From: CADEFX01 sp963806735
Lineage (GTDB): Bacteria; Pseudomonadota; Alphaproteobacteria; Rhizobiales; Hyphomicrobiaceae
Direction: 5' to 3'
Length of the DNA: 64,000 bases
Assembly (NCBI GenBank): GCA_963806735.1
Contig: CAWEBE010000062.1
Location: 310,001-374,000 of the forward strand
Part shown: positions 36,760 to 45,029 of the stretch, in pieces
Layout of the letters: the number at the start of each line of letters is the position of its first letter
Numbering within the stretch: position 1 is the first letter of the stretch
Translations under genes and position numbers: made by a program
Notes under the pieces: generated by a model
What the model was told of the DNA's origin: nothing
The model's input: only the letters and a program-made list of their open reading frames with translations
Databases searched by the model: none

Positions 36760-37110
36760 ATGGATCGCTCTGGAGACGCACGCGCGAAACCGCTGATACG
36801 CACTATCCTTCTGGTTGCAACTGCGGGATTGGCATTCGTCAACGGGATGCCCCTCTTCTCACCCCTCTTTGATCCTGTACTTTTTTTCGTCCAACGCTTG
36901 GCTCCGGGATTTTTTGGACCGCAGCTGCTCTTTCATTTCAACTCGCTTTTGATCTCGCTGGTGACGCTGCTGCTCGCGGGCATTCCGGCCGCTATCTATG
37001 AGCGTCTGATGGGCTACAGGGACAGCACGCCGGTCTCTCTTGGCATCTGGCTCATCGCGACCCTGCTTTTGACGCTGCCCAGCCTGATGAATGCTGCCGA
37101 GATGGATTGA
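36760..37110 (+). CDS. Hypothetical small membrane protein
   Basis: 116 residues with three hydrophobic segments (about 14-34, 58-78 and 90-108: 'TILLVATAGLAFVNGMPLF', 'LLISLVTLLLAGIPAAIYERLMG', 'SLGIWLIATLLLTLPSLM'). No recognised family. The ATG lies 4 bases after the composite repeat, so any ribosome site must be inside the repeat (GGGG at 36747-36750), an unusual arrangement. Confidence 0.6.
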   Translation: MDRSGDARAKPLIRTILLVATAGLAFVNGMPLFSPLFDPVLFFVQRLAPGFFGPQLLFHFNSLLISLVTLLLAGIPAAIYERLMGYRDSTPVSLGIWLIATLLLTLPSLMNAAEMD

Positions 37111-37213
37111 GCTCTGCCGATCACAACCGCGGGAGCTGAGTTCGCAAGCGCTTGTTATGCAGGCTTACGCCTAATACTTTGGTCGCATTCGTAGCGAGTG
37201 CGCGGAGGTGGGC

Positions 37214-37591
37214 ATGCTGCAGAGAATTGAGCATGTCGCTCAGGTATCGGTTGCTCGCGCCTGCGGCTTCGGGGCGCTGGCCATCGTCACCTTCATGACT
37301 GCTCTGTCCGGCGACATGGTGAGTTGCCTGAAGGCTGGCGGCATTCTCACTCTTTTCATGTGCCTCGTGCTGCTGCTGAAAGCCCGGCATGCTGCCGGGC
37401 GCAGCTACAAGCGCACGGAAGTTTGGATCATGCTGGCGCCGCAGGATCGCCCGCATTCGGCCATCGCCCAGCAGGTAATCGGCAACGTGCTGCGCGAGAC
37501 TTTCCTGTCCTTTGCCATGCACGCCGCGTTCGCCTCGTGCCTGATGTTGAGTGGAGCCATGGTGTATGGCCTACTCCTGCGGCCCGGTTGA
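37214..37591 (+). CDS. Conserved hypothetical membrane protein
   Basis: 125 residues. GGAGG lies 6 bases before the ATG at 37214, preferred over the GTG at 37208. Two or three membrane segments (about 18-34, 42-58 and 98-120) flank a cytosolic 'KRTEVWIMLAPQDRPHSAIAQQVIGNVLRETFL'. The function is unknown; small proteins of this kind are common in Rhizobiales. It is likely independent of glpD, which starts 104 bases later. Confidence 0.65.
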   Translation: MLQRIEHVAQVSVARACGFGALAIVTFMTALSGDMVSCLKAGGILTLFMCLVLLLKARHAAGRSYKRTEVWIMLAPQDRPHSAIAQQVIGNVLRETFLSFAMHAAFASCLMLSGAMVYGLLLRPG

Positions 37592-37694
37592 TAACCGGCG
37601 CGCGCGTTACTGCATCAATAGGCTTCTAACCCGGCATTGGTAATATTGTGCCAGGATCCCGGCTTCGAGAGACCATGCCGGGGCTGGCAGCGGC

Positions 37695-39212
37695 ATGAGC
37701 ACAGCGACTTACGACATCCTCGTCATCGGTGGTGGCATCAACGGCTGCGGCATCGCTGCGGATGCGGCCGGGCGTGGCCTCAAGGTTCTGTTGGCCGAGA
37801 AGGCTGATCTTGGCGGCGCCACTTCGTCGGCCAGCTCCAAGCTCATTCACGGCGGATTGCGCTACCTCGAGCACTACGAGTTTCGCCTGGTACGCGAGGC
37901 GCTCGCCGAGCGAGAGGTGCTCCTGCGCAAGGCCCCGCACATCGTCTGGCCCTTACAATTCATTCTGCCGCAGGTCGCGGGGCTGCGGCCAGCCTGGATG
38001 ATCCGCGCCGGCCTCTTCCTCTATGACCACCTCTATCGTCGCCGGGCCATGCCCGCATCGCACGCCGTCGATCTCGCAGCCGATCCCGCCGGCCAGCCGC
38101 TCAAGTCCGAATTCCGCTCCGGCTTTGCCTATTGGGACTGCTGGGTGGATGACGCGCGGCTGGTCATTCTCAACGCCCGGGCCGCGGCCGACCGCGGTGC
38201 CGATATCCTGCCGCGATGCCGGGTCAGCGGTGCGACCGCGGAGGGCGATCAATGGTGCATAGAGCTCGAGACGATGGGTGGCAGGCGGCAAGTCATGGCG
38301 CGCACGCTCGTCAACGCAGCTGGACCCTGGGTCGAGACGGTTGGGAAGACCCTGCAATTGGGCGCACCGTGTCATGGCCAGGAGGTCGCCCGTCCCCATC
38401 TCCGCCTCGTCAAAGGCAGTCACATCGTCCTGCCGAGAATTGCCGGCGCCGATTGCGCCTATCTTTTGCAGAGTTCAGATCGCCGGGTCGTGTTTGCGCT
38501 GCCGTTCCAGGAGCGGTTCACCCTCATCGGCACGACCGATGTTCCCCATAGCGGGGACCCCGGCACGGCTCATATCGACGTGGAGGAGACCGGCTATCTG
38601 CTCGATCTGGCGGGCCGCTTCTTCAAATCGCCCCTCCGGCGCGAGGATGTGGTCTGGAGCTATTCGGGCGTGCGCCCGCTCTTTGATGACCAGAACGGGG
38701 ATCCTTCTGCGATAACGCGCGACTACCACTTGGTCCTTGCCGCCGGGGAGGGGAGGCCGCCACTGCTGACAATCGTCGGCGGCAAAGTCACGACCTACCG
38801 GCGTCTGGCGGAAGAGGCGCTCGGACATCTGCAGCCGTATCTAGCAGGCATGCGAGAGCCGTGGACGGCGACCGTGCCGCTGCCGGGCGGAGACATGCCC
38901 GCGGGCGACTTCGATTCGTGGCTGGCCGAGATGCAGCGCCGGTTTTCCGGATTCGAACCCGATTTCCTGCGCCGTCTCGCGCGCCGGCACGGGACGCGCA
39001 CCCTGTCCATCATCGGCGATGCTCGCACCCCAGCCGATATGGGTCGCATGTTTGGCGCGAGCGGGCTCACCGAGCGAGAGGTCGTCTATCTCAAACAGCA
39101 GGAGTGGGCGGCAGCACCCGATGACGTGCTGTGGCGCCGAACGAAGGCCGGGATACACCTGACGCCATCGGAGCGCGAAACAGCAGCAGACGCCATCGCA
39201 CGCCTGCTTTGA
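37695..39212 (+). CDS. glpD: Glycerol-3-phosphate dehydrogenase (FAD-dependent, aerobic)
   Basis: 505 residues. FAD motif 'YDILVIGGGINGCGIAADAAGRGLKVLLAEK', 'DLGGATSSASSKLIHGGLRYLEHYEFRLVREALAERE' (the GlpD signature), 'TLVNAAGPWVE', 'LVKGSHIVLPR', 'FTLIGTTDVPHSGDP', 'YSGVRPLFDD' and 'LLTIVGGKVTTYRRLAEEAL'. It oxidises sn-glycerol-3-phosphate to dihydroxyacetone phosphate and passes electrons to the membrane quinone pool; peripheral inner-membrane protein. No glpF/K/R lies adjacent. A terminator follows at 39442. Confidence 0.96.
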   Translation: MSTATYDILVIGGGINGCGIAADAAGRGLKVLLAEKADLGGATSSASSKLIHGGLRYLEHYEFRLVREALAEREVLLRKAPHIVWPLQFILPQVAGLRPAWMIRAGLFLYDHLYRRRAMPASHAVDLAADPAGQPLKSEFRSGFAYWDCWVDDARLVILNARAAADRGADILPRCRVSGATAEGDQWCIELETMGGRRQVMARTLVNAAGPWVETVGKTLQLGAPCHGQEVARPHLRLVKGSHIVLPRIAGADCAYLLQSSDRRVVFALPFQERFTLIGTTDVPHSGDPGTAHIDVEETGYLLDLAGRFFKSPLRREDVVWSYSGVRPLFDDQNGDPSAITRDYHLVLAAGEGRPPLLTIVGGKVTTYRRLAEEALGHLQPYLAGMREPWTATVPLPGGDMPAGDFDSWLAEMQRRFSGFEPDFLRRLARRHGTRTLSIIGDARTPADMGRMFGASGLTEREVVYLKQQEWAAAPDDVLWRRTKAGIHLTPSERETAADAIARLL

Positions 39213-39544
39213 GATGGTCGGCAGGCGCAATTGTTTGAGATGCAACCTGCGCCATGTGGTCGCTTCTATTCGGCCATTTAGGACGCCTAACGCATAGTCC
39301 TCGGCGCGGCCCGTAGTCCGTCAATTCCTTGATATAACGGCATAATGTCAGCGTCTCCACGATCACCCTTGCCGCATCGGGGAATACCCCGACGTTAACC
39401 TAAATTGAAGCCTAACATCCCAAATCGGCACCGACCCCCCTACCCCTTGCGCAACGGGGTTTTTTTGCTAGCCGTCCGAGCCTGTGAGGGAGACCGCCTG
39501 GTCGTCTTGTCAGGTTCGGCCTTGCGACAGGGGAGTTCTCTCTC
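39213..39544. other. Intergenic region glpD to M15 peptidase gene
   Basis: 332 bases without a gene. It contains a short CGGGG-AATA-CCCCG hairpin near 39376-39390 and the terminator at 39442-39466. The peptidase gene's ribosome site (AGGGGAGTT, 39529-39537) is at the right end. Confidence 0.6.
39442..39466 (+). terminator. Rho-independent terminator
   Basis: ACCCC pairs with GGGGT around TTGCGCAAC, followed by seven T. It ends transcription from glpD, or a short RNA, ahead of the M15 peptidase gene. Confidence 0.75.
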
Positions 39545-40338
39545 ATGCGTTCTTTCTTCGACGCGATCCGCCCTCGGGCGGCGCGCAGCTTTGTGTGTGC
39601 TGCTGCGTTTCTAGTCACCTGGGGGACTGGTCTGATCGGCTGCCCATGCCGACGATAACAGCGCCTGGTTCGGCGAAACCTACAAAGGGACAAGCCTGGG
39701 TCTCAGCGCAGGCGTCATGCGCCTGGGTGCCGGCAGCCGAGCCGAGGAGACCACCGAGGGTACTACGGCACGCCGCGGCCAGCGCGGCACGCAGGTCGCC
39801 AGCTTGGGTCGGGGCTATCGCAGTGAGCACCGAGAGTGGCGAGGAGGAAGCCGTCGCCCGTCCGCGCAGCACGCGCCGCACCCGGACCGCCAGTCTGGGC
39901 TACAACGCGCCCATCTCCTCTTCGCGCAGGGGAAAAGAAGCCGCCAAGCGGCGTACGCCGCGCAACGTGCGCGTAGCGAGCCTCGGCGGCGTATACGCTC
40001 CCAAGCCGTCGCTCGGCCCGAGCCTTTCGGGCGGCTCCGTCCGGTGGGCTGCGACGTCCGGATGCCTGAATTCCGGTCTCAGATCGGTGGTCGCCAGCCT
40101 GGCTGCATCGTACGGACCGGTGACGGTCAACTCGACCTGCCGTAGCCGCCGCCACAATGCTCGCGTCGGCGGCGCCAGGCGGTCCCACCACCTGACCGGC
40201 AATGCCGTCGATTTCCGCGTGCGCGGGAACTGGCGCGGCGCCATGGCCTACCTGCGCAGCAGCGGAACGGTCGGCGGCCTGAAGCACTACGGTGGCGGGC
40301 GGTTCCACATCGACACCGGCGCCCGGCGCAGCTGGTAG
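39545..40338 (+). pseudogene. M15-family D,D-carboxypeptidase-like exported protein, interrupted by two frameshifts
   Basis: ATG 39545 opens a clear signal peptide ('MRSFFDAIRPRAARSFVCAA', then a hydrophobic core) that hits a stop. Dropping one base at 39641 continues as 'AHADDNSAWFGETYKGTSLG', with an AHA cleavage site. That frame is coding to about 39800-39850, after which coding moves by one base again ('GEEEAVARPRSTRRTRTASLGYNAP') and runs to 40338. The middle is basic and low-complexity with repeated 'ASLG' boxes. The C-terminus is a complete peptidase M15 zinc site: 'SHHLTGNAVDF' (His, Asp) and 'GGRFHIDTG' (His). Members trim peptidoglycan peptides or are YcbK-like. The intact-looking active site suggests that the shifts may be sequence errors rather than decay. 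Confidence 0.7.
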
Positions 40339-40368
40339 CCTTTCTTATTGCTGGAATGCGACCTGATC

Positions 40369-40403
40369 GCCGTCGCCTATAGCGGCGGCGGTTGGGCTTT
40401 TCT
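40369..40403 (+). terminator. Probable terminator after the M15 peptidase gene
   Basis: GCCGTCGC pairs with GCGGCGGC around CTATA, followed by GTTGGGCTTTTCTT. It separates the peptidase gene from the peptide transporter operon. Confidence 0.55.
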
Positions 40404-40491
40404 TGCCTCTTGTTTGTTTCGTCCGTGCTTGTGCTAGGTTGCGCACAAGCCGGCGACCGCCCGGCATCTCGCACTGTTGTGGAGGGTTTTC

Positions 40492-42072
40492 ATGCGACTT
40501 GCTCGGATGACGGTAGCGGCTGTCACGATCGCCATCGGCGCCTTGCTCAGTCCCGCATCGGCCAAGGAGTTGAAGGTCGGTCTTTCCGCCGAGCCCTCCG
40601 CCATGGACCCGCATTATCACAACCTGACGCCGAACAACTCGCTGCTGAGCCACGTCTTCGAGCGGCTGATCGAGAACGACGAGAAGCAGAACCTCATTCC
40701 CAGCCTCGCCGAGAGCTGGAAGGCGATCAACGATACGACTTGGGAATTCAAGCTTCGAAAGGGCGTGAAGTGGCACGATGGGTCGCCCTTCACCGCCGAT
40801 GATGTTGTCTTCACCTTCAACCGCGCCGGCAACGTGCCGAACAGCCCGTCGCCATTCATCGTTGCCAAGGGCAAGACCGCCACCAAGATCGACGATCACA
40901 CCGTGCACATCACCACGGCCGCGGTCTATCCCCTGATGCCGAATGATGTCGCTACCATTCTCGTCGTTTCCAAGAAGCACGGCGAGGGGGCAACGACGCC
41001 GGACTACAACTCCGGCAAGGCCGCGGTCGGAACCGGCCCCTACAAGTACGTCAACTTCACCCCGGGCGATCGCATCGAGCTCGCTCGCAACGACGACTAT
41101 TGGGGCCCCAAGTCCGTATGGACCAAGGTCACTTTCAAGCCGATCAAGGCCGGGCCCGCGCGCGTCGCCGCACTCCTGGCCGGCGATGTCGACATCATCG
41201 AGGATACGCCGACGGCCGATATCGAGCGACTGAAGAAGGAGCCCAAGGTCCAGCTCAGCCAGGAGGTCTCCAATCGCGTCATCTATTTCTTTGTCGATCA
41301 CGGGCGGGACATCACACCCTTCGCCAAGGGCAAGGACGGGGCCGAGATCAAGAACCCGCTCAAGGACAAGCGGGTGCGTCTCGCCATGTCCAAGGCGATC
41401 AACCGTGATGCCATCGTGTCGCGCGTGATGGAGGGCGTCGCTATTCCGGCAAGCCAGTTCCTTCCCGATCACTACTTCGGCGTGTCCAAGACGTTGAAGG
41501 TCGAGAAATATGATCCCGAGGGCGCCAAGAAGCTGCTCGCCGAGGCGGGTTTCCCCAACGGCTTCAAGCTGACGCTGCACGGTCCCAACGGACGCTACAT
41601 CAATGACGTGAAGATCGCCGAGGCCGTGGCACAGATGCTGACGCGCGCGGGCATCGAGACGAACATCGAGGCGCTGCCGCCCGCCAATTTCTTTACCCGG
41701 GCATCACAAGGCGGACCGGGCGGCGTTCCCGAGTTCAGCTTCATTCTGGTGGGCTGGGGTTCAGGCACCGGCGAGAACTCGGGTGCGGTGAAACCGCTGG
41801 TCGCGACCTTCGACAAGGAGAAGGGCCAGGGTGCGTCCAATCGCGGCCGCTACTCCAATCCGGAGGTGGACAAGCTGATCGACGACGCGATGAAGACCGT
41901 CGATGACACCAAGCGCGCCGAGTTGCTCGGCCGCGCCACCGATGTGGCCATCGGCGATCTGGCGATCATTCCCTCCCACTATCAGGTCAATACGTGGTCG
42001 GCGCGTAAGGGCCTCAGGTACAAGGGCAGGTCGGACGAGAACACTTGGGCCATGAGCGTCGTCGAGGAGTGA
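40492..42072 (+). CDS. dppA: Peptide ABC transporter, periplasmic substrate-binding protein (SBP family 5)
   Basis: 526 residues. Signal peptide 'MTVAAVTIAIGALLSPASAKE' with cleavage after ASA. Family-5 body: 'LKVGLSAEPSAMDPHYHN', 'LAESWKAINDTTWEFKLRKGVKWHDGSPFTADDVVF', 'GTGPYKYVNFTPGDRIELARNDDYWG', 'VRLAMSKAINRDAIV', 'PNGFKLTLHGP' and 'GAVKPLVATFDKEKGQGASNRGRYSNPEVDKLID'. It delivers di- or oligopeptides (or nickel or opines; subfamily uncertain) to the permeases encoded next. GGAGGG lies before the ATG at 40492. A strong hairpin separates it from dppB, a common way to give the binding protein more mRNA than the membrane genes. Confidence 0.92.
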   Translation: MRLARMTVAAVTIAIGALLSPASAKELKVGLSAEPSAMDPHYHNLTPNNSLLSHVFERLIENDEKQNLIPSLAESWKAINDTTWEFKLRKGVKWHDGSPFTADDVVFTFNRAGNVPNSPSPFIVAKGKTATKIDDHTVHITTAAVYPLMPNDVATILVVSKKHGEGATTPDYNSGKAAVGTGPYKYVNFTPGDRIELARNDDYWGPKSVWTKVTFKPIKAGPARVAALLAGDVDIIEDTPTADIERLKKEPKVQLSQEVSNRVIYFFVDHGRDITPFAKGKDGAEIKNPLKDKRVRLAMSKAINRDAIVSRVMEGVAIPASQFLPDHYFGVSKTLKVEKYDPEGAKKLLAEAGFPNGFKLTLHGPNGRYINDVKIAEAVAQMLTRAGIETNIEALPPANFFTRASQGGPGGVPEFSFILVGWGSGTGENSGAVKPLVATFDKEKGQGASNRGRYSNPEVDKLIDDAMKTVDDTKRAELLGRATDVAIGDLAIIPSHYQVNTWSARKGLRYKGRSDENTWAMSVVEE

Positions 42073-42081
42073 TCGCCGCCG

Positions 42082-42105
42082 GCCCCCGCCGCTTGCGGTG
42101 GGGGC
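42082..42105 (+). promoter_or_regulatory. Intercistronic hairpin between dppA and dppB
   Basis: GCCCCCGCCGC pairs with GCGGTGGGGGC (one G-U) around a two-base loop, starting 10 bases after the dppA stop. There is no T tract. Such hairpins after binding-protein genes protect the 5' segment of the mRNA and lower downstream expression. Confidence 0.6.
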
Positions 42106-42139
42106 GACGGCCGAACCTGCTTGGCCGGGAGAGCACCGC

Positions 42140-43117
42140 ATGGCCGCCTTCGTCCTCCGCCGCCTGATGCAGAGCGTCGCGGTGGTGTTCGTGATGTCGC
42201 TGATCGTGTTTTGCGGCGTGCACTTGATCGGCGATCCGGTGCACCTTCTGATCAACCCGCAGGCCGATCAGAAGGATATTGAAGCCGCCATCCGCTCGTT
42301 GGGCCTCGACAAGCCGATCTGGCAGCAATATCTGCATTTCATTGGCGGCGCGCTGAGCGGCGATCTCGGCAAGTCCTTCATCTTCGGCGAGTCGGCGCTC
42401 AAGGTGATCGTGCAGCGCATGCCGGCGACGCTCGAGCTTGCGCTCGCCGCGACCGCCATGTCCGTTGCCCTGGGTATTCCGCTCGGGCTCTACGCGGGCC
42501 TCTACCCGAAATCCCTGGCGTCGCGGACCATCATGGCGAGCTCCATTCTCGGCTTCTCGCTGCCGACGTTCTGGGTCGGTCTCATGCTCATCATGGTGTT
42601 CGCCGTCATGCTCGGCTGGTTGCCCTCCACCGGGCGCGGCGAAACGGCGACGTGGCTTGGTGTCACCTCCAGTTTATTCACCGCGAACGGCTGGAAGCAC
42701 ATCCTATTGCCGGCGTTGAACCTGGCGCTGCTGAAGATTTCCCTCGTGATCCGCCTGACCCGAGCCGGCGCCCGCGAGGCGATCCACCAGGACTACATCA
42801 AGTTCGCACGCGCCAAGGGGCTGTCCAACCGCCGCATCATCGGCGTGCATCTCCTGAAGAACATCCTCATCCCCGTCGTCACTGTGCTCGGCCTCGAGTT
42901 CGGCAACCTGGTGGCATTCTCGGTCGTGACCGAGACGATCTTCGCCTGGCCCGGCATGGGCAAGCTGCTGATCGGGTCGATCCAGAGCCTCGATCGGCCG
43001 GTGATCGTCGCTTACCTCATCATCATCGTGCTGATGTTCGTGGTCATCAATCTCGTGGTCGACATCCTCTACTCGGTGCTCGATCCACGTGTGCGCCTCG
43101 GGGAGAAGAGCGCATGA
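42140..43117 (+). CDS. dppB: Peptide ABC transporter permease (DppB-like)
   Basis: 325 residues with six membrane segments. N-terminal 'MAAFVLRRLMQSVAVVFVMSLIVFCGVHLIGDPV' is characteristic of the DppB/OppB class. The EAA loop is 'REAIHQDYIKFARAKGLSNRRIIGVHLLKNILIPVVTVLG' and contacts the ATPase. ATG at 42140 is preferred over an open extension from 42098. Its TGA overlaps the dppC ATG (ATGA), giving coupled translation of the two permeases. Confidence 0.93.
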   Translation: MAAFVLRRLMQSVAVVFVMSLIVFCGVHLIGDPVHLLINPQADQKDIEAAIRSLGLDKPIWQQYLHFIGGALSGDLGKSFIFGESALKVIVQRMPATLELALAATAMSVALGIPLGLYAGLYPKSLASRTIMASSILGFSLPTFWVGLMLIMVFAVMLGWLPSTGRGETATWLGVTSSLFTANGWKHILLPALNLALLKISLVIRLTRAGAREAIHQDYIKFARAKGLSNRRIIGVHLLKNILIPVVTVLGLEFGNLVAFSVVTETIFAWPGMGKLLIGSIQSLDRPVIVAYLIIIVLMFVVINLVVDILYSVLDPRVRLGEKSA

Positions 43118-44043
43118 CGCTAGCCGCTGAATCTTCGCCTGCCACCACGCGACCCGCCGCTGTCGCAGTTGAGACACCGCTGCGCCGCTTCCTCTCCGAC
43201 TACTTCGAGAGCTGGGTTGCAACGGCTGCGTTGCTGGCGCTGGCGGTCATCGTTCTGCTCGCAATCGTTGCCCCGTGGATCGTGCCGCAGAACCCCTACG
43301 ATCTGGCGCAGGTGGACGTGATGGAGAGCCGGCTTCCGCCTGGCGAGAAGCATTCGGTGAGCGGCTACACGTACTGGCTCGGGACCGACGGTGCCGGCCG
43401 TGATCTCCTTTCCGCCATGCTTTACGGCGTGCGCATCTCGCTGATGGTCGGCGTCTTGTCTGGGCTGATCGCCATGGCGATCGGCGCCACGGTCGGCCTC
43501 ATTGCCGCTTATGCCGGCGGGCGGGTCGAGAGCCTCATCATGCGCGTCGTCGACCTGCAGCTTTCGTTTCCGGCGATCCTGCTTGCGCTTATGCTGATCG
43601 CGATCCTCGGCAAGGGCGTCGACAAGATCATCATCGCGCTCGTCACCGTGCAGTGGGCCTACTACGCCCGCACCGTGCGCGGAACGGCGCTGGTCGAGAG
43701 CCGCAAGGAGTACGTGGAAGCCGCACGCTGCCTGGGCCTCTCGCACAATCGCATTCTGATGCGGCACATTCTGCCCAACTGCCTGCCGCCGTTGATCGTG
43801 GTGGCAACGGTGCAGACCGCCCACGCTATCGCGCTGGAGGCGACGCTGTCTTTCCTTGGTGTCGGCCTGCCGCAGACGGAGCCCTCGCTCGGGCTGCTCA
43901 TTTCCAACGGCTTCGAGTACATGCTGTCGGGCAAATACTGGATCAGCTTCTTTCCGGGCATCCTGCTGCTGTTGACGATCATGGTCATCAACCTGGTGGG
44001 CGATCAGCTTCGCGACGTTCTGAATCCAAGGTTGCGACGATGA
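43114..44043 (+). CDS. dppC: Peptide ABC transporter permease (DppC-like)
   Basis: 309 residues. First helix 'WVATAALLALAVIVLLAIVAPWIVP' with the DppC-type periplasmic 'WLGTDGAGRDLLSAMLYGVRISLMVG'. EAA loop 'ESRKEYVEAARCLGLSHNRILMRHILPNCLPPLIV'. C-terminal 'LGVGLPQTEPSLGLLISNGFEYM' and 'VINLVGDQLRDVLNPRLRR' are hallmarks of the family. It overlaps dppB upstream (ATGA) and dppD downstream (ATGA). Confidence 0.93.
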   Translation: MTLAAESSPATTRPAAVAVETPLRRFLSDYFESWVATAALLALAVIVLLAIVAPWIVPQNPYDLAQVDVMESRLPPGEKHSVSGYTYWLGTDGAGRDLLSAMLYGVRISLMVGVLSGLIAMAIGATVGLIAAYAGGRVESLIMRVVDLQLSFPAILLALMLIAILGKGVDKIIIALVTVQWAYYARTVRGTALVESRKEYVEAARCLGLSHNRILMRHILPNCLPPLIVVATVQTAHAIALEATLSFLGVGLPQTEPSLGLLISNGFEYMLSGKYWISFFPGILLLLTIMVINLVGDQLRDVLNPRLRR

Positions 44044-45029
44044 GGTCGATGGGGCCGCCGGCTCTCGAGGTGTCGAATCTCAAGACCCATTTCTTCACCA
44101 AGGCTGGCATCGTAAAGGCGGTCGACGGCGTATCCTTTGCCGTAGCGGCGGGCGAGATTCTGGGCCTCGTTGGCGAGTCTGGCTGCGGAAAATCGATCAC
44201 GGGCTTCTCCATCCTGGGTCTGGTGGATGAGCCGGGACGGATCGTGGCCGGTAGTGTGCGCTTCAAGGGCGAGGAGCTGACTACGGCGAGCGAGGAACGC
44301 CTGCGGTCGCTACGCGGTGATCGCATCGCCATGATCTTTCAGGACCCGATGATGACGCTCAACCCGGTCCTGCGCGTCGACACGCAGATGGTCGAGGCGG
44401 TGCGCGCGCACCGCAACATCAACACGGCCGCTGCTGTCCACCTCGCACGCGATGCGCTGGCCGACGTGGGCATTCCCTCGCCCGAGCAAAGGCTGAAAGC
44501 CTATCCGCACGAGCTGTCGGGGGGCATGCGCCAGCGCGTGGCGATCGCCACGGCCTTCATCAACAAGCCGGATGTCATCATCGCCGACGAGCCGACGACG
44601 GCGCTCGACGTCACGATCCAGGGGCAGATCCTCGCCGAGGCGCAGGCGCTGTGCGCCCGCACGGGCACGGCCATGATCTGGATCACGCATGACCTGGCGG
44701 TGGTGTCCTCGCTGGCCGATCGCATCGCCGTCATGTACGCCGGTCGCATCGTCGAGACGGGCCGCACCGCCGACATCGTTTCCGCGCCGTTGCATCCCTA
44801 CACGAAAGGCCTGATCGGTTCGGTTCCGAGCCACAACAAGCGCGGCGAGCGCCTGACGCAAATCCCAGGCATGACGCCGTCGCTTCTCAATCTGGCGCCC
44901 GGATGTGCTTTTCGCACGCGCTGCTCGCGGGCGACGCAAATGTGTTTGGCAGACCCGGAGCTGGCGGAAGCTGGAGCTGATAGGTCCGTGCGGTGCTTCC
45001 ATCCGCTCCTCGCGGAGGCTGGCGCGTGA
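44040..45029 (+). CDS. dppD: Peptide ABC transporter ATP-binding protein (DppD-like)
   Basis: 329 residues. Walker A 'GLVGESGCGKSITG', Q-loop 'MIFQDPMMTLNPVLRV', signature 'ELSGGMRQRVAIATAF', Walker B 'VIIADEPTTALDVTIQGQIL' and H-loop 'MIWITHDLAVV'. The C-terminal oligopeptide/dipeptide domain 'LIGSVPSHNKRGERLTQIPGMTPSLLNLAPGCAFRTRCSRATQMC' contains the family's cysteine pattern. It energises transport together with DppF. ATG at 44040 overlaps the dppC stop. Confidence 0.93.
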   Translation: MRSMGPPALEVSNLKTHFFTKAGIVKAVDGVSFAVAAGEILGLVGESGCGKSITGFSILGLVDEPGRIVAGSVRFKGEELTTASEERLRSLRGDRIAMIFQDPMMTLNPVLRVDTQMVEAVRAHRNINTAAAVHLARDALADVGIPSPEQRLKAYPHELSGGMRQRVAIATAFINKPDVIIADEPTTALDVTIQGQILAEAQALCARTGTAMIWITHDLAVVSSLADRIAVMYAGRIVETGRTADIVSAPLHPYTKGLIGSVPSHNKRGERLTQIPGMTPSLLNLAPGCAFRTRCSRATQMCLADPELAEAGADRSVRCFHPLLAEAGA

